A stretch of DNA of 64,000 bases from Poa pratensis. Lineage: Eukaryota > Streptophyta > Magnoliopsida > Poales > Poaceae. Of the stretch, positions 43,944-54,794 are shown piece by piece (within the stretch, counting starts at the first letter, position 1; every line of letters begins with the position of its first letter). Location: contig CAMZMU010000020.1 of assembly GCA_947311845.1 (NCBI GenBank), positions 33,929,946 through 33,993,945 on the forward strand, in the 5' to 3' direction. Under the pieces are notes generated by a model. The model searched no databases. It had not been told where the DNA came from and saw nothing but the letters and a program-made list of their open reading frames with translations. The translations under genes and the position numbers were made by a program.

Positions 43944-46900
43944 GAAGGCGAGCTCTGTCACTTCCTCCGTGAGAATCGGGATATCTTTGCATGGTCGGCT
44001 AAGGACCTGCCAGGTGTTCCGAGGGAGTTGGCAGAGCACTCTTTATTTGTTAGGCCAGAGGTGAAACCGGTGAGGCAACCGACCCGTCGTCTCTCAGACG
44101 ACCGGAGACAAGTGGTGCTGGACGAGCTGGCTAAGTTGCTTGCAGCCGGGTTCATAATGGAGGTACTGCATCCGGACTGGATATCCAATCCGGTCTGGTG
44201 GAAAAGAAGAAAGACGAGCCAGCCGTGGTCAAGGTGTGGCGCATGTGCATTGACTTCACTAACCTCAACAAGGCGTGCCCAAAAGATCCGTTTCCATTAC
44301 CTCGGATTGATCAAGTGATCGATTCCACTGCTGGTTGTGAACTGTTATCTTTTATCGATGCGTACTCTGGTTTTCACCAGATACCACTGAACCCAAAGGA
44401 TCAAATAAAGACTGCTTTTATTACCCCGTATGGGGCGTATTGCTATCGTGTCATGTGTTTTGGTCTGAGAAATGCCGGGGCAACTTATCAGAGGTGTATG
44501 CAGAAATGCCTGCACTCTCAGATGGGCAAAAATGTGCAAGTGTATGTCGACGATATTGTCATCAAAACTAAGGAGAAACATACTCTCCTCGAGGATCTCG
44601 AGGAGACATTTGTGAATTTGAGAAAGTATCGGTTGAAGCTTAACCCGGACAAGTGCACCTTTGGTGTCCCGGCTGGAAAGTTGCTCGGATTCCTGGTGTC
44701 TAGCCGAGGTATCGAGGTTAACCCGGCCAAAATCCGAGCTATTGAGAGCATGAAGTTACCGAAGTGTTTGAAAGATGTGCAGAAGTTCACAGGGTGCCTA
44801 GCCTCGTTGAGCCGATTTGTAGCTCGGCTAGGAGAAAAAGCATTGCCTTTGTACCAGCTCATGAAGAAAAGTACCGGGTTTACATGGACCCCGCAGGCCG
44901 ACGTGGCGTTTGGTGAGCTGAAAAAGATGTTGTCCACTGCCCCGGTGTTGCGTCACCATTGCACAATGAGCCGATGTTACTTTACATTGCGGCCACAAAC
45001 CGAGTTGTAAGTGTGGCAGTGGTGGTGGAGCGCGAAGAAGGTGGCAGGTCGGTGCAGAGACCGGTGTATTACTTGAGCGAGGTGATCTCTACCTCGAAGC
45101 AGAACTATCCTCACTACCAGAAGATGACGTATGGTGTTTACCTGGCGGTCAAGAAGTTGAAGCATTATTTCCAGGAGCATCCCATGACGGTGGTGTGCGA
45201 AGCTCCAATCTCGGAGATCATCGGGTGCAAAGATGCAACTGGCCGAGTTGCCAAATGGGCGATTGAGGTGTCTCCATATGCACCACATTATGAGAGAAGA
45301 GACGCAATTAAATCCCAGGCGTTGCCGGACTTCTTTTGTGATTGGGCCGAGATGCAGTATGAGCCACCCAGGCCGGACTATAATTATTGGAAAATGCATT
45401 TTGATGGGTCCAAAACAAAGATCGGGCTGGGGGCTGGAATAGTCCTCACCTCGCCAAAGCAAGATCAGCTGAAGTACGTGCTGCAGATTCATTTCTCAGC
45501 ATCAAACAATGTGGCGGAGTATGAGGCCTTAATCCATGGCCTCAAGGTGGCAAAGGAGATCGGTATCCGGCGTGTAGAGTGCTTCGGCGATTCCGACCTG
45601 GTGGTGCAACAATCTTCTGGAACTTGGGATGCTCTGGATGCCAACATGGCGTTATATCGGTTCCATGTGCAAAAGATATCCGGGTTCTTTGAAGGGTGTG
45701 AGTACAGGCATATACCTCGGGCAGAAAATGATGCTGCCGACGTGTTGTCAAAGCTCGGTTCATCAAAAGAGGCAGTACCACCAGGGGTAGCCCTGAATCA
45801 CTTGAGAACTCCTTCAATCAAACCTTCTCCTGAATCCGAATCTATTTTCATCCCGGCGGAGCAAGAGCCCGGACCTGTTCCAATGGAGGTAGACGTCGGA
45901 TGCGTTTGGTCGGACCCGGGGACTGCGTGGCAGAGCTCGGGGACTGCACACCAAACCTCGGGGACTGCTCATCCAGACTCGGGGACTGGTCGCAGGATGG
46001 TGGAGGAAATAATGGAGGAGATTATGGTGGCCGAGCCAATGGAGGTGGATGAGGAACTTTTTCCTTTGCACCCGGTGCCGGAGTGGGCGGAGCAAATTAT
46101 GAAGTTCATAACGGAGGGAAGCACGCCAAGTGACACAACCGAGGCTAGGAGGATTCAAAGGAGGGCCAAGGCGTACACCATCATCAACAAGGAGCTCTAT
46201 AAAAGAAGCGTAACCGAGGTGTTGCAACGGTGTGTTGAGCCAGCTGAAGGCAAGGAGATGCTTTTGGAGATCCACCAAGGAGATGTGGTCATCATTGCAG
46301 CACAAGAGCTCTGGTGGCCAAGGTGTTTAGGCATGGGTTCTATTGGCCCACTGCTCTTGCTGATGCAGAGGCCATAGTCCGGAGATGTGAAGGATGCCAA
46401 AGGTTTGCCAAGCAAACGCATATGCCAGCTCGGCGCTCAAAACAATTCCTATCACTTGGCCGTTTGCGGTATGGTGTTTGGATATGGTGGGAGAGTTCAA
46501 ACCAGCCCGAGGTAACATGACACACATATTGGTGATGGTGGACAAGTTCACCAAGTGGATCGAGGTGAAACCAATCCGGAAGTTGGATGGTCATTCAGCA
46601 GTGACTTTCTTGAAGGAGATTATTCTGCGATATGGCTACCCCCATAGCATTATCTCGGACAACGGCACTAACTTTGCTGTTGGAGAGTTCGCTCGGTTTT
46701 GCATGAACAAGGGAATCCGGCTGGACATAGCCTCGGTGGCACACCCGGAGTCTAATGGACAAGTGGAAAGATCAAATGCTCTAGTGTTGGCCGGCATCAA
46801 GGCTCGGCTCATTGAACCACTGCTGAAAACGCCGGGGTGTTGGATAGATGAGATACCAGCAGTACTGTGGGGTCTAAGGACCACGCCAAATCGATCAACT

Positions 46901-47347
46901 GGCTATACGCCATTTTTTATGGTCTATGGGGCAGAAGCTATGCTACCCACTGACATCGAATATGATGCGCCCAGAGTGGCAATGTACACTGAAGCCGAGG
47001 CAAAAGAGGCTCGGGAGGATGCAGTAGATCTGCTTGAGGAAGCGAGAGAATTGGCCTCATCTCGGTCAGCAATTTACCAGCAAGGTCTCCGACGTTATCA
47101 TAGCCGGAGTATCAACCCTCGTGTGTTTCACGAGGGAGATTTGGTGCTGAGGTTGGTGCAGCGCAAGAAAGGCCGGCACAAGTTGTCACCTCCATGGGAG
47201 GGACCGTTCGTTGTGAGCCGAGCTCTGCTCAATGATTCCTACTATCTTATAGATGCGCAGGAACCAAGGGAAGATGGGCTGGACAACCCCGGGTCAGAGG
47301 TCAGGCGACCATGGAACGTAGCTCTACTCCGACCTTTCTACTCATGA
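43944..47347 (+). pseudogene. Reverse transcriptase, RNase H, second RNase H and integrase of element B
   Basis: RT blocks VWRMCIDFTNLNKACPK, AYSGFHQIPL, FGLRNAGATYQR and the catalytic VYVDDIVI (44538-44561) are followed by RNase H (YIAATNRVVSVA...RPVYYLSE) and the second RNase H (MHFDGSKTKIG, NVAEYEALIHG, FGDSDLVVQQ). A linker follows with a 7-residue tandem repeat (45915-45989). Integrase has CEGCQRF, CLDMVGEF, ISDNGTNF and SNGQVERSN (D-D-E intact). The C-terminus ends RPWNVALLRPFYS. Frame changes lie near 44197, 44957, 46280 and 46425, each a single base. Catalytic residues are intact despite these, which is odd for an element with LTRs free of substitutions. Confidence 0.9.
45915..45989 (+). 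repeat. 21-bp tandem repeat, four copies, inside B pol
   Basis: CTCGGGGACTGC or a close match starts at 45915, 45936, 45957 and 45978, exactly 21 bp apart. It encodes SGTAHQT-like heptads between second RNase H and integrase. The same core occurs in the 3' non-coding region of B. Confidence 0.88.
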
Positions 47348-47971
47348 AAGGCGCAATGTATGTACCTCGGTTAATCCTTAATAAAAATGTCGGCACTCCG
47401 AGGTTAAAGCTCGGGGACTGCCTCGCTCTTGTGCTTATGTTTTATCTCTGTTTGTCAGTTTCGTTCATATGCCGAACTATTTTGAACCTCGTCTCAAACT
47501 TCAAGTAATGTGTGCTATGAAACTAATCTTGTGACTCGACTGGCATCTGCCTAAAAGGTAGTCAAGAGCAAAGAGGAAAAAACGTGGGAGACATGAAAAT
47601 GAACTCGGGGACTCGGTCCAAAATATAGTTCGGCATGTGTCGTTTACTAACCCCTGTCTTTACCTTTCGTTTATGTCGGATGACTTTGAAACATACCTCG
47701 GAATTTACCAAGTACTGTATGCTATGAACAACAATCTTGTGACTCGACTGTCGAACGCCAGAATGGCAGACAAGAGCAAAGAATGCCAAATATAGTAAAC
47801 ACGAAAGTAAACTCGAGCAATCATTCAAAAGGATTCGACGTAAAGCTTAGAAAAGCATGGTTCGAATAAGCATGATAGTAACAGAGGTAGCAAAAGGAAC
47901 TACTTAAGTTTGATTACATCTGCGTCCCGGCATACCGGGGATTTAATGAAGTTTTTTGGCCAAGCATAAGT
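47348..47971 (+). other. B spacer between integrase and antisense gene, with polypurine-like motifs
   Basis: AT-rich. CTCGGGGACT occurs at 47410 and 47604, and again at 49203, 49263 and 49394 in introns of the antisense gene. No + strand gene is seen. Confidence 0.7.
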
Positions 47972-50900
47972 TCAGGTCGAGGCATCAGGAATTACGTCGG
48001 CAGCAGCCGATGCAGCAGGGATTTCGTCCGGAGCCGAGGTAGCCTGGGAGGTGCTGGCAACGTCGGCAGTAACCTCGGCACCAGGTTGTGGAGAAGCCTC
48101 GGTTTCTGCTTCGCGGGTGTCACCATCGTCACCTTGCTCGGCTTCGACGTCGGATTCTGTTTCGTATTCATCCTCTTCTGGCTCGTCATCTTCGGCGTCG
48201 GAGTAGGTGTCTCCCTCGCTCAAGTTCTTGGTGTTGGCATATCCAGCGAAGAAGGGCCATCTTTTCGCGCGCGATGAGAATTGGGTCCGTGGACCAGGGA
48301 GCCTCGGCGAAGAGTGTCCATCTTTTCGAGGTCGATCTTCTCGCACCAAGTCATGATGAATTTGAGAGCGGCATCAGCTCCAGCGCGAGCTGAAGATGAG
48401 CGCCACTCTCGAAGTCTTTGTTCGGCTTCACGAAGCTTGGCGGCGAGCTCAGGCGTAGTATTGGGAGCATCGGCAAGAGGCCACAAGGCTCGGAAAGCAG
48501 ACACACCTGCATCGAGGAGTTCGGACCCAATGGTTTTCAAGGGATGGATCCGAGCTTTGATGGCCACGATGTGGTCCTCAATGGTCCAGACGGGGTTCGT
48601 CTCGTTACGCCTCTTCCTGTGCTGAGCAGTGATATTGCGGCCGAGATTTGGGTGTAGGTGAAGTGCTCTGCAGAAGGATAGCCTGTTAATAATGAAAGAA
48701 ACAGTTCGGCAAAGAGCCAGTACTGTTGAGGACAAAGCAAGGATAAGGGGGGCAAGAAGCTTACCGTCCATTTCTTGGTTGATGCGTTCCAGCGTCGGGA
48801 GGAGCTGGTTAACCGAAGCTTGAAGGGCTTCATAAGCCTCGGTGGCCGAGGTGGCGCGGGCCTCGGCTAACTGGAGCGCATTCTCATGTTCCTTGGCGGC
48901 ATCCTCCCGAAGTTTCTTCTCTGTTTCAACAACACTGGCCTTTTCCGCCTGCAGCTGCTCTTTTTCCGACGTCCGCAGCTCAGTGATGCGCTTCAGTTCC
49001 TTTACCAGACGAGCTACTTCGGCTTTCTCTTGTTGGAGCTTCTCGTCCAAAGAGTTCTTTTCTGCAAGGACGGCCTTGTGCTCGTCGTGGAGTTTCTTGT
49101 GGTCAAACAAGAGGGTATGAAAGATGTCCGTGCGGACGTTCATAGTATTCTGCAAGGAAGAAAAACATAGCTCGGTTAGAAAGGCTATACCTCGACAAGA
49201 GTCTCGGGGACTCGGAGTCAAATCATTGGGAAAATGTTGCCGGGGTATGCCTCGACAGGAGTCTCGGGGACTCGTACCCGAGGTGCATGCTAAGTAAGGT
49301 AAAATGGTTTGGATACGTCGGATGAAAATTGAAAGTTGAGATTCAAGCCAAACAATTTTAACTCCGGCGGAGCGTCAATAGTTTACCTCGAATCTCGGGG
49401 ACTGGGAATGGTGGATATTAGATGAGATACTGCATGAAAGTAAAGAGAATAGGACTTACGTCGATGTTTTGAGCAGCACGCAGGGCAGCGTTGTAGGTCG
49501 TACGCTTCGGCCGCAGGCGCTGTTTCCCGCAGGATGCTCAGCCACCGGAGCAGCTAGGGAGGCCGAGGAGACCTCGTCTGCAGAATTCCAGTCTGCATTG
49601 TAGTGTTCCAAGGAGCCGAGGCTCTGGTCACTGTCAGTGCGCAGAGGAGGATATCCCCACGGTCCGCCCTGCTCGATGCCCCTAACCGAGGCCTCCAAGG
49701 CCAAAGCAGCCTCGGAGCTTGAAGCAGGCCGGTTATCCAATATAAGAGATGCCCTCCGAGCATATTCTTCGGCCGGAGGGCAGTCTCATCAACGGGTGCG
49801 GCGAATGGAGGAATTCGGCGTGTCACCGGGGGAGGAGACCTCGGTTGCATCCTTGAAGGAGAAGAGATAGTCAGGGTGCCAGACCCAGATGTTGGTTTGG
49901 GGGTGACCTTGACTTCACCGTCTCTTTCTCTTTCTCCTTGCCTTCTCCAACGGCAAGGTAGTCTGGCGAACTGGTTTTTGGGGCTGTTGCTTGGGCTGCT
50001 GCTTGGGCTGTTGCTTCTGCTGTTGCTTCTGCTGATGCTTTGTTGTTGCTGTGTGGTTGCGGGCAGTCTGGCTGCGGGGGGAGAGTCGAGGCTCCGGCAA
50101 GGCGGTAGCCGGAGTTCTGGCGCGATTGGTCCCCGCATCCGTTTGAGGACGCGGAGAAGTCTGACCTCGGGTGGGGCAGATTTCTCCAAGGCCGGGCCAG
50201 ACCTCGGTGGAGGAGATCCGGGGCGAGAGTTCGTCGGGGTGGTCGTGGCTTCAGAGGCACCAACGGGTGCAGTCATGGAGGATACCTCCTGATCCACGTC
50301 TATGGGGTCACTGCAACGAAGGGAAGATGGTTAAGTGTTAATACCGAGGTAATATGTTTAAGCAACAAACATGTTGGCTATAGAAGCAAAGCATTACCCA
50401 TCCGAGGTAGGAAACCTCTTGCCCCCTCGGGCATGAGGAGGATTTCCGGACTTCTTCAGCCGACGTCTCTTGACCGGAGCCTCAGTGGGTCCGGAGGCTC
50501 CAGTGGCGGATGGTTCGGCGGCCGAAGTTGCGGCACCAGCGCGTTTCCGGCTGGTTGCTGGAGTAAAGTTCGGAAGGTGAGGAAGGCAGGAGATAGGTAC
50601 CGCGTTTATTGGTTCCATGACGAGAAATCCCTCCTCGTCATCCGAAATCTCTTGAACTGAAGCTTGTGCTTGAGGCTTACCCGCGGTGGTGACGCGGGCC
50701 GAGGCAATGGGCATGTAATCCTCGTTGTCAGGATCCACGTTGGATGGTGGGTCCTCGACAGGAGATCCTTGCCGAAGTGGTCCGCAGGATGGACTCCATC
50801 CTCGGCGGTCTGGCGGGAGAACAGCTATATGGCAGACATATGAAAAGGAGTTAGGAAGAAAATGGTCAAGATGAACGTCGGTAGCAAGACCTCGGTGGTA

Positions 50901-51887
50901 AAGGAGTACCGAAGAAAACGTCGGAATAGCGTACCTGTTTTGGTGGCTTGGTCCTGTAGTGGGGTTCCCTTCCCCATGTCCAAGCGTCAGGATCTTGGAC
51001 TTGGTGATAGCTCGGACTCGCCGAGCTACCGCGGCGTTGTCCAGTGCAACGTGCGTATGGCGGGTTGGATCATAAAGACCGCTCATGTGGCAGATCTTGT
51101 GAGTCCTCGCCTGGAGAGGGGAGACCCTGCGCTTCACGAATGTGCAGGCCAGATCAGCCGTCAGGACTTTCCCGTCGTTCGCAGGGTCCTCCGGGTCCTG
51201 CCATTTCGCAATACCCATGGATGGACTTGATTTCGCCGCTGTGAGGGGGAGTGTAGTCCCAGTTGAGCGGTTCTGTAGGAGGGCTGAGGTTAAACGCCGG
51301 CAGGTTGAGGAAGTCCTCTTCGCCGGAGTTCTTCACGTAAAACCACGTCCGGAGCCACTTGCGAACGGTGTCCGGAGTAGCGATACGTGGGAAGATGGAG
51401 TTTCGGCGAGGAGCTACGATGGCTGCTCCGCAGGCGGTTAGTAGCTTGGGCAGATCCTTGTTTTTGGATCCGGGATCACTTGCCGCTTAAGTTGGAAGTA
51501 GCGAGAAAAGAGGTCTACCGTGGCTTTGAGGCCGAGGTATCCCTCAGAGAAGGAAACGATGCAGGAGAGAGTGGTGATGGCGTTGGCGGGGAGGTGATGA
51601 ACCTGGAGTCCGAACTTGTCGAGGAAGCTCCGGAAGAAATCACTAACGGGCAGTCCGAAGCCGCGCTGGAAGTGCGCGACGAAGACCACCCGTTCCCCTT
51701 CCTTGACTTGAGGCTCGAGTTCGCCCTCTGGCAGGCGACACTCTACCCCGGCGGGAATCCGCCGAGTCGCCCTGAGCCACTGGATTTCGTCCGGAGTTAC
51801 ATCCGAACCTTCCCAGCCGGCTCGTTCTCCGACCTCCAGTTCGAGGTCTGGAACCTCGGTTTGTTCCGAAGTCTCAGGAGGAGACAT
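47972..51887 (-). CDS. Antisense spliced gene of element B (putative gypsy-type transposon domain)
   Basis: Minus-strand exons by splice sites: 51887-50935, 50824-50398, 50310-49460, 49149-48775 and 48682-47972. The start MSPPETSEQTEV at 51887 lies behind an acceptor-like CAG, so a 5' non-coding exon near 52310-52190 is likely. The N-terminal domain (VVFVAHFQRGFGLPVSDFF, FGLQVHHLPANAI) matches the Pfam putative gypsy-type transposon (Transposase_28) pattern. Then come TWFYVKN and TFVKRRVSPLQARTHK, a basic KRRRLKKSG patch (possible nuclear signal), a Gln/Ser-rich stretch, a coiled coil (HKKLHDEHKAVLAEKNSL) and an acidic tail. Frame changes occur near 51450, 51220, 49760 and 48270. Genes of this kind are known between integrase and 3' LTR in Tat elements; the function is unknown. 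Confidence 0.75.
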
Positions 51888-52366
51888 CTCGGCAGAATCA
51901 ATCTGCAGAAGAATGCACAGAAGTTTAGCAAAGAAAAAGTAAATCTGGAATCTAAGGCTATATCTGGCTAACTCAGGAGGAGTTGGACGGCTATCTAATG
52001 TACTAGAGGCACATATATGCTAGGCGAACGTCAGTCCGAGGTATGAAACTCGTTTCTACCCAAAAAAGTATGCAAGTAAGATCTACCGGAGGAGGTAAAT
52101 AGAATTCAAGAACATATGAAGAACCAAAGCGCAAAGAGGAAGAAACCTAGGGCAATGCCTAGGGTATCAAGAAAGGGAGTGCATACCGTGAAAACGAGGT
52201 GCTGAAGGGCGGCGCCGGTGACGCGGTCGCAGCGGCGACGAAGGAGCTGCTCGTCGGCGGCGGCGGGAACACGTTTCTTCTCGACTGGAAGCAGCAGCAC
52301 TGGTTGCGATGGAGGCGAGACGGCGAGTGAAGGAGGAAGAAGATGGCGAAGTTGCCCGTGGGGCCC

Positions 52367-52375
52367 TACTTATAG
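52367..52375 (-). promoter_or_regulatory. TATA box of the B antisense gene
   Basis: CTATAAGTA on the minus strand in a GC-rich setting, about 480 bp upstream of the antisense ATG and 60 bp before a plausible donor-bearing 5' exon (GTATGCACTC near 52190). It suggests that the antisense gene has its own promoter. Confidence 0.6.
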
Positions 52376-52886
52376 CCGCGTGCGGTAACTGCACGCATTA
52401 ACTGCGCCACTACCGCGCGGTTATCGGGAAGGCGCGGGATCGTGTGCGGTGGGCGCACGGTTACGCGGTTTGTGGCCGCACGATCGGCCACATCGTGGGC
52501 CGCAGGTGGCAACCGCCTACCCCGGATTTCCTGCGCTGGTCAGCGCGAGAATCGAGGGGTCGGGGCGGTCAAGTACTTGAGTGCGCAGGTGCGCTGTTCG
52601 GTGGGTCCGGCTGACGAGGGCGGCGTGTGGTCAGAACCTGGTTTTCAGAGGTCCGGATTCCGAAGCCCGGGCAGAGATTCTTCGCCACGTACCTCGGAAA
52701 ATCTTGAGGCAAGATGGTGCTGAGTCAGATAGCTCGGAGAGTTCAGTTCGCATATCTACCTCGGATTGGATGGTGGTGTGTGGGAGGTACCTCGGCGTGA
52801 CTATGTTGGAGGTCGGTTTAGGAGGTGGTGTGATGCTTGTTTTGAACCTGCTACGGCCCTCCTTCCGAGGTCGTAGGACCGCACCA

Positions 52887-52900
52887 GCTTCGGGGACTAA
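52887..52900 (+). other. Polypurine tract of element B
   Basis: GCTTCGGGGACTAA directly abuts the 3' LTR start at 52901. Confidence 0.8.
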
Positions 52901-54077
52901 TGTCGGGGGAGTATCCCCGGGTAGGGTCAAGGCTTGGCATAAGGTGGTGTTCGAAGTTGTGCCGAGGTACGGAAAGGGCCGACCTGTTTGGGCCTGGGAA
53001 GTCCGAGCTTCATCTTGACCTGGAGAGTACAGGCCGACCTATTTTGGCCCAGAGGGGTCCGAGGTATACTGTTGGCCAGGGCCGAGGTTCACTGTCCGAG
53101 CTATGTTCAGCCGACCTAACTACCTCAGTGCAGTGGTTTGTGTTGTGAGTGCAGGAGAAGCTGTGGGAGGAAGTAAGATCCGACCTGGTAAAAGATTAAG
53201 CGCAAGACCCGAGGTACGGAGCCCGTCACATCCGTGCCGAGCTAACCGAGGTGGTGGGCTGTAGGTCGGGCAGGAGTCAATGCTCCTGTCACTTCCAGCC
53301 GGGTACAAGAGCGCCTGACACGGGAGCGTCTGTCAAGGAGCATGGCAGAGGCGTGCTCCGGGTTCGGCGGGCCTGCACGTCTCTGATCGCTGACCACGCG
53401 AGGTCTGGGAAAAGGCTACGAGGTAGCTCTGCCAGGCCACGTCCTGTCTCGGTCAGAGGGGACATGCTAGTTCTGCCGTTAGGCTACAGGAGATGGGCAA
53501 GCCACGTCTTGTCCCTGACCGAGGTACGGTGGTACGGTGGTGACCGTTGCAGAGGCATGGCAACAGTGTTCTGCGAGGGGCACAATGGTAACCCGGCTGG
53601 CCTATATAGTGGGCTTCACCCCCTCCTGCTAGAGAGGATCCAAGATCGAAGAGAGACCCCCCCCCGCGCTGGAACTAGTTGATCAAGAGAGAAAGAGAGA
53701 GAGAGGAAGCTCGGAACACCCCGGAAACACCTCGGACTCAGCTCGGAGTGCCTTCTTCCTCCCGTCTAGCTCCATCTTTACCTCAGTTCTCACCTTGTAG
53801 CGTCATACAGCTCGAGGAGCAGCTTGTACTTGTCACTCTGAGCTATACACTGGCTAGGATAGTGCTGCAGTAGGGGTGTTACCTCCACAAGAGGGCCCCG
53901 AAGCAGGGTACATCGTGGTGTGCTTTGTGTTCTTGCTTTCTTGGTTCTTCGTTCGTGTTCTTGCGTGTTCTTGCGTGTGCACTTCTTGAGTGCATAAACC
54001 CTCCCCGGATTCCCCCAACGACCATTCGGCCCCATCTTAGCCATACCTATGGCATCTGCCGTGATCCCACCACGACA
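52901..54077 (+). repeat. 3' LTR of element B (1177 bp)
   Basis: Same sequence as 39338-40522 apart from about seven length changes (C-, A-, T- and GA-runs and a 2-bp gap near 53192). TATATAG at 53603-53609. Followed by GTCTC. Confidence 0.94.
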
Positions 54078-54567
54078 GTCTCGTTCAGACAAATAAACGA
54101 TGCCCGGCATAACTCCAGCAGCTCAGCACTTCGCCAGACGCGATCCTTCAGGGTGGCAAGTATGCGGGCATGGTACCTATCAAGCCAAAAGTGTTGACGC
54201 CCAGTTGTAGGGTCGTCAACCACGCTATCCAGGCGTCCTTCCACGTGAATCTGTTCAGCCTGGAAGTTGTCGACAAAGCCTACAAATACGGGCGCACCAG
54301 TTAGATCAAAAGGACAAAAGCTACACAAAAAGCTTGTAAAACAAAGCAAGATTCGAACTTACACTCGAGTTGCCTGTTCACAAGCTCCATCTCCCCGAGA
54401 ACATAATCCTCGCGTTGGGTGGCCAACGCGGGTCTGGCCCTCAATCGACTCAGCTCAGCCTGGGCGTCCTTCAGATCTTGCTCCATTCTCACATATTTAG
54501 CCTTCATATACTCCATCACCTTGGCATCATTTGCCACCTGACCCTGGGATCGGGTGGTGGTTGGAGC
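54078..54567 (-). pseudogene. Downstream antisense gene of element A, exons right of B
   Basis: Minus-strand exons 54567-54363 (TTTRSQGQVANDAKVMEYMK, DLKDAQAELSRLRARP, coiled coil) and 54279-54078 (VDNFQAEQIHVEGRLDSVV, YHARILATLKDRVWRSAE). The second exon runs into the target duplication of B, and the reading continues at 39337. It may be a separate gene or the 3' part of the gene at 54795-57532, whose stop at 54795 precedes it. Function unknown. Confidence 0.65.
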
Positions 54568-54794
54568 CTGTGAGGAACCAGTCGTGTAGCAGGTTCTCGT
54601 GACTGTTCAAAGAGCATAATCACAAACACAAAGTTTGTAAGACTCGCGTCATAAGCATACAACTCTCCAAATGAAAGACATTGGCAAAAGACAGTTTGCA
54701 TAAACAAGGTAGCAAAAACAAAGCGCAGACTCGCGCAGTTCAGAAGGTATCATTACAAGGCATAAAAAAGCAAAAGGGTACAGCTACCCTAAGC

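Larger units (their letters stand above)
39338..54077 (+). mobile_element. Element B: Tat-lineage Gypsy retrotransposon, 14.7 kb, inside A
   Basis: LTRs of 1185 and 1177 bp with TGTCG...CGACA ends and target duplication GTCTC (39333-39337 and 54078-54082). It carries PBS, polypurine tract, gag, protease, RT, RNase H, second RNase H and integrase on the + strand, and an antisense gene on the minus strand. The two LTRs show no base substitution that I could find but about seven length differences, so B is the youngest element here. It is only moderately similar to A, so it belongs to a different family of the same lineage. Confidence 0.94.

Noticed and set aside
49876..50292. Plus-strand frame with a very long Leu/Gly run that looks like a membrane segment
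   Set aside because: It is the complement of the Gln/Ser-rich repeat in an exon of the antisense gene of B.
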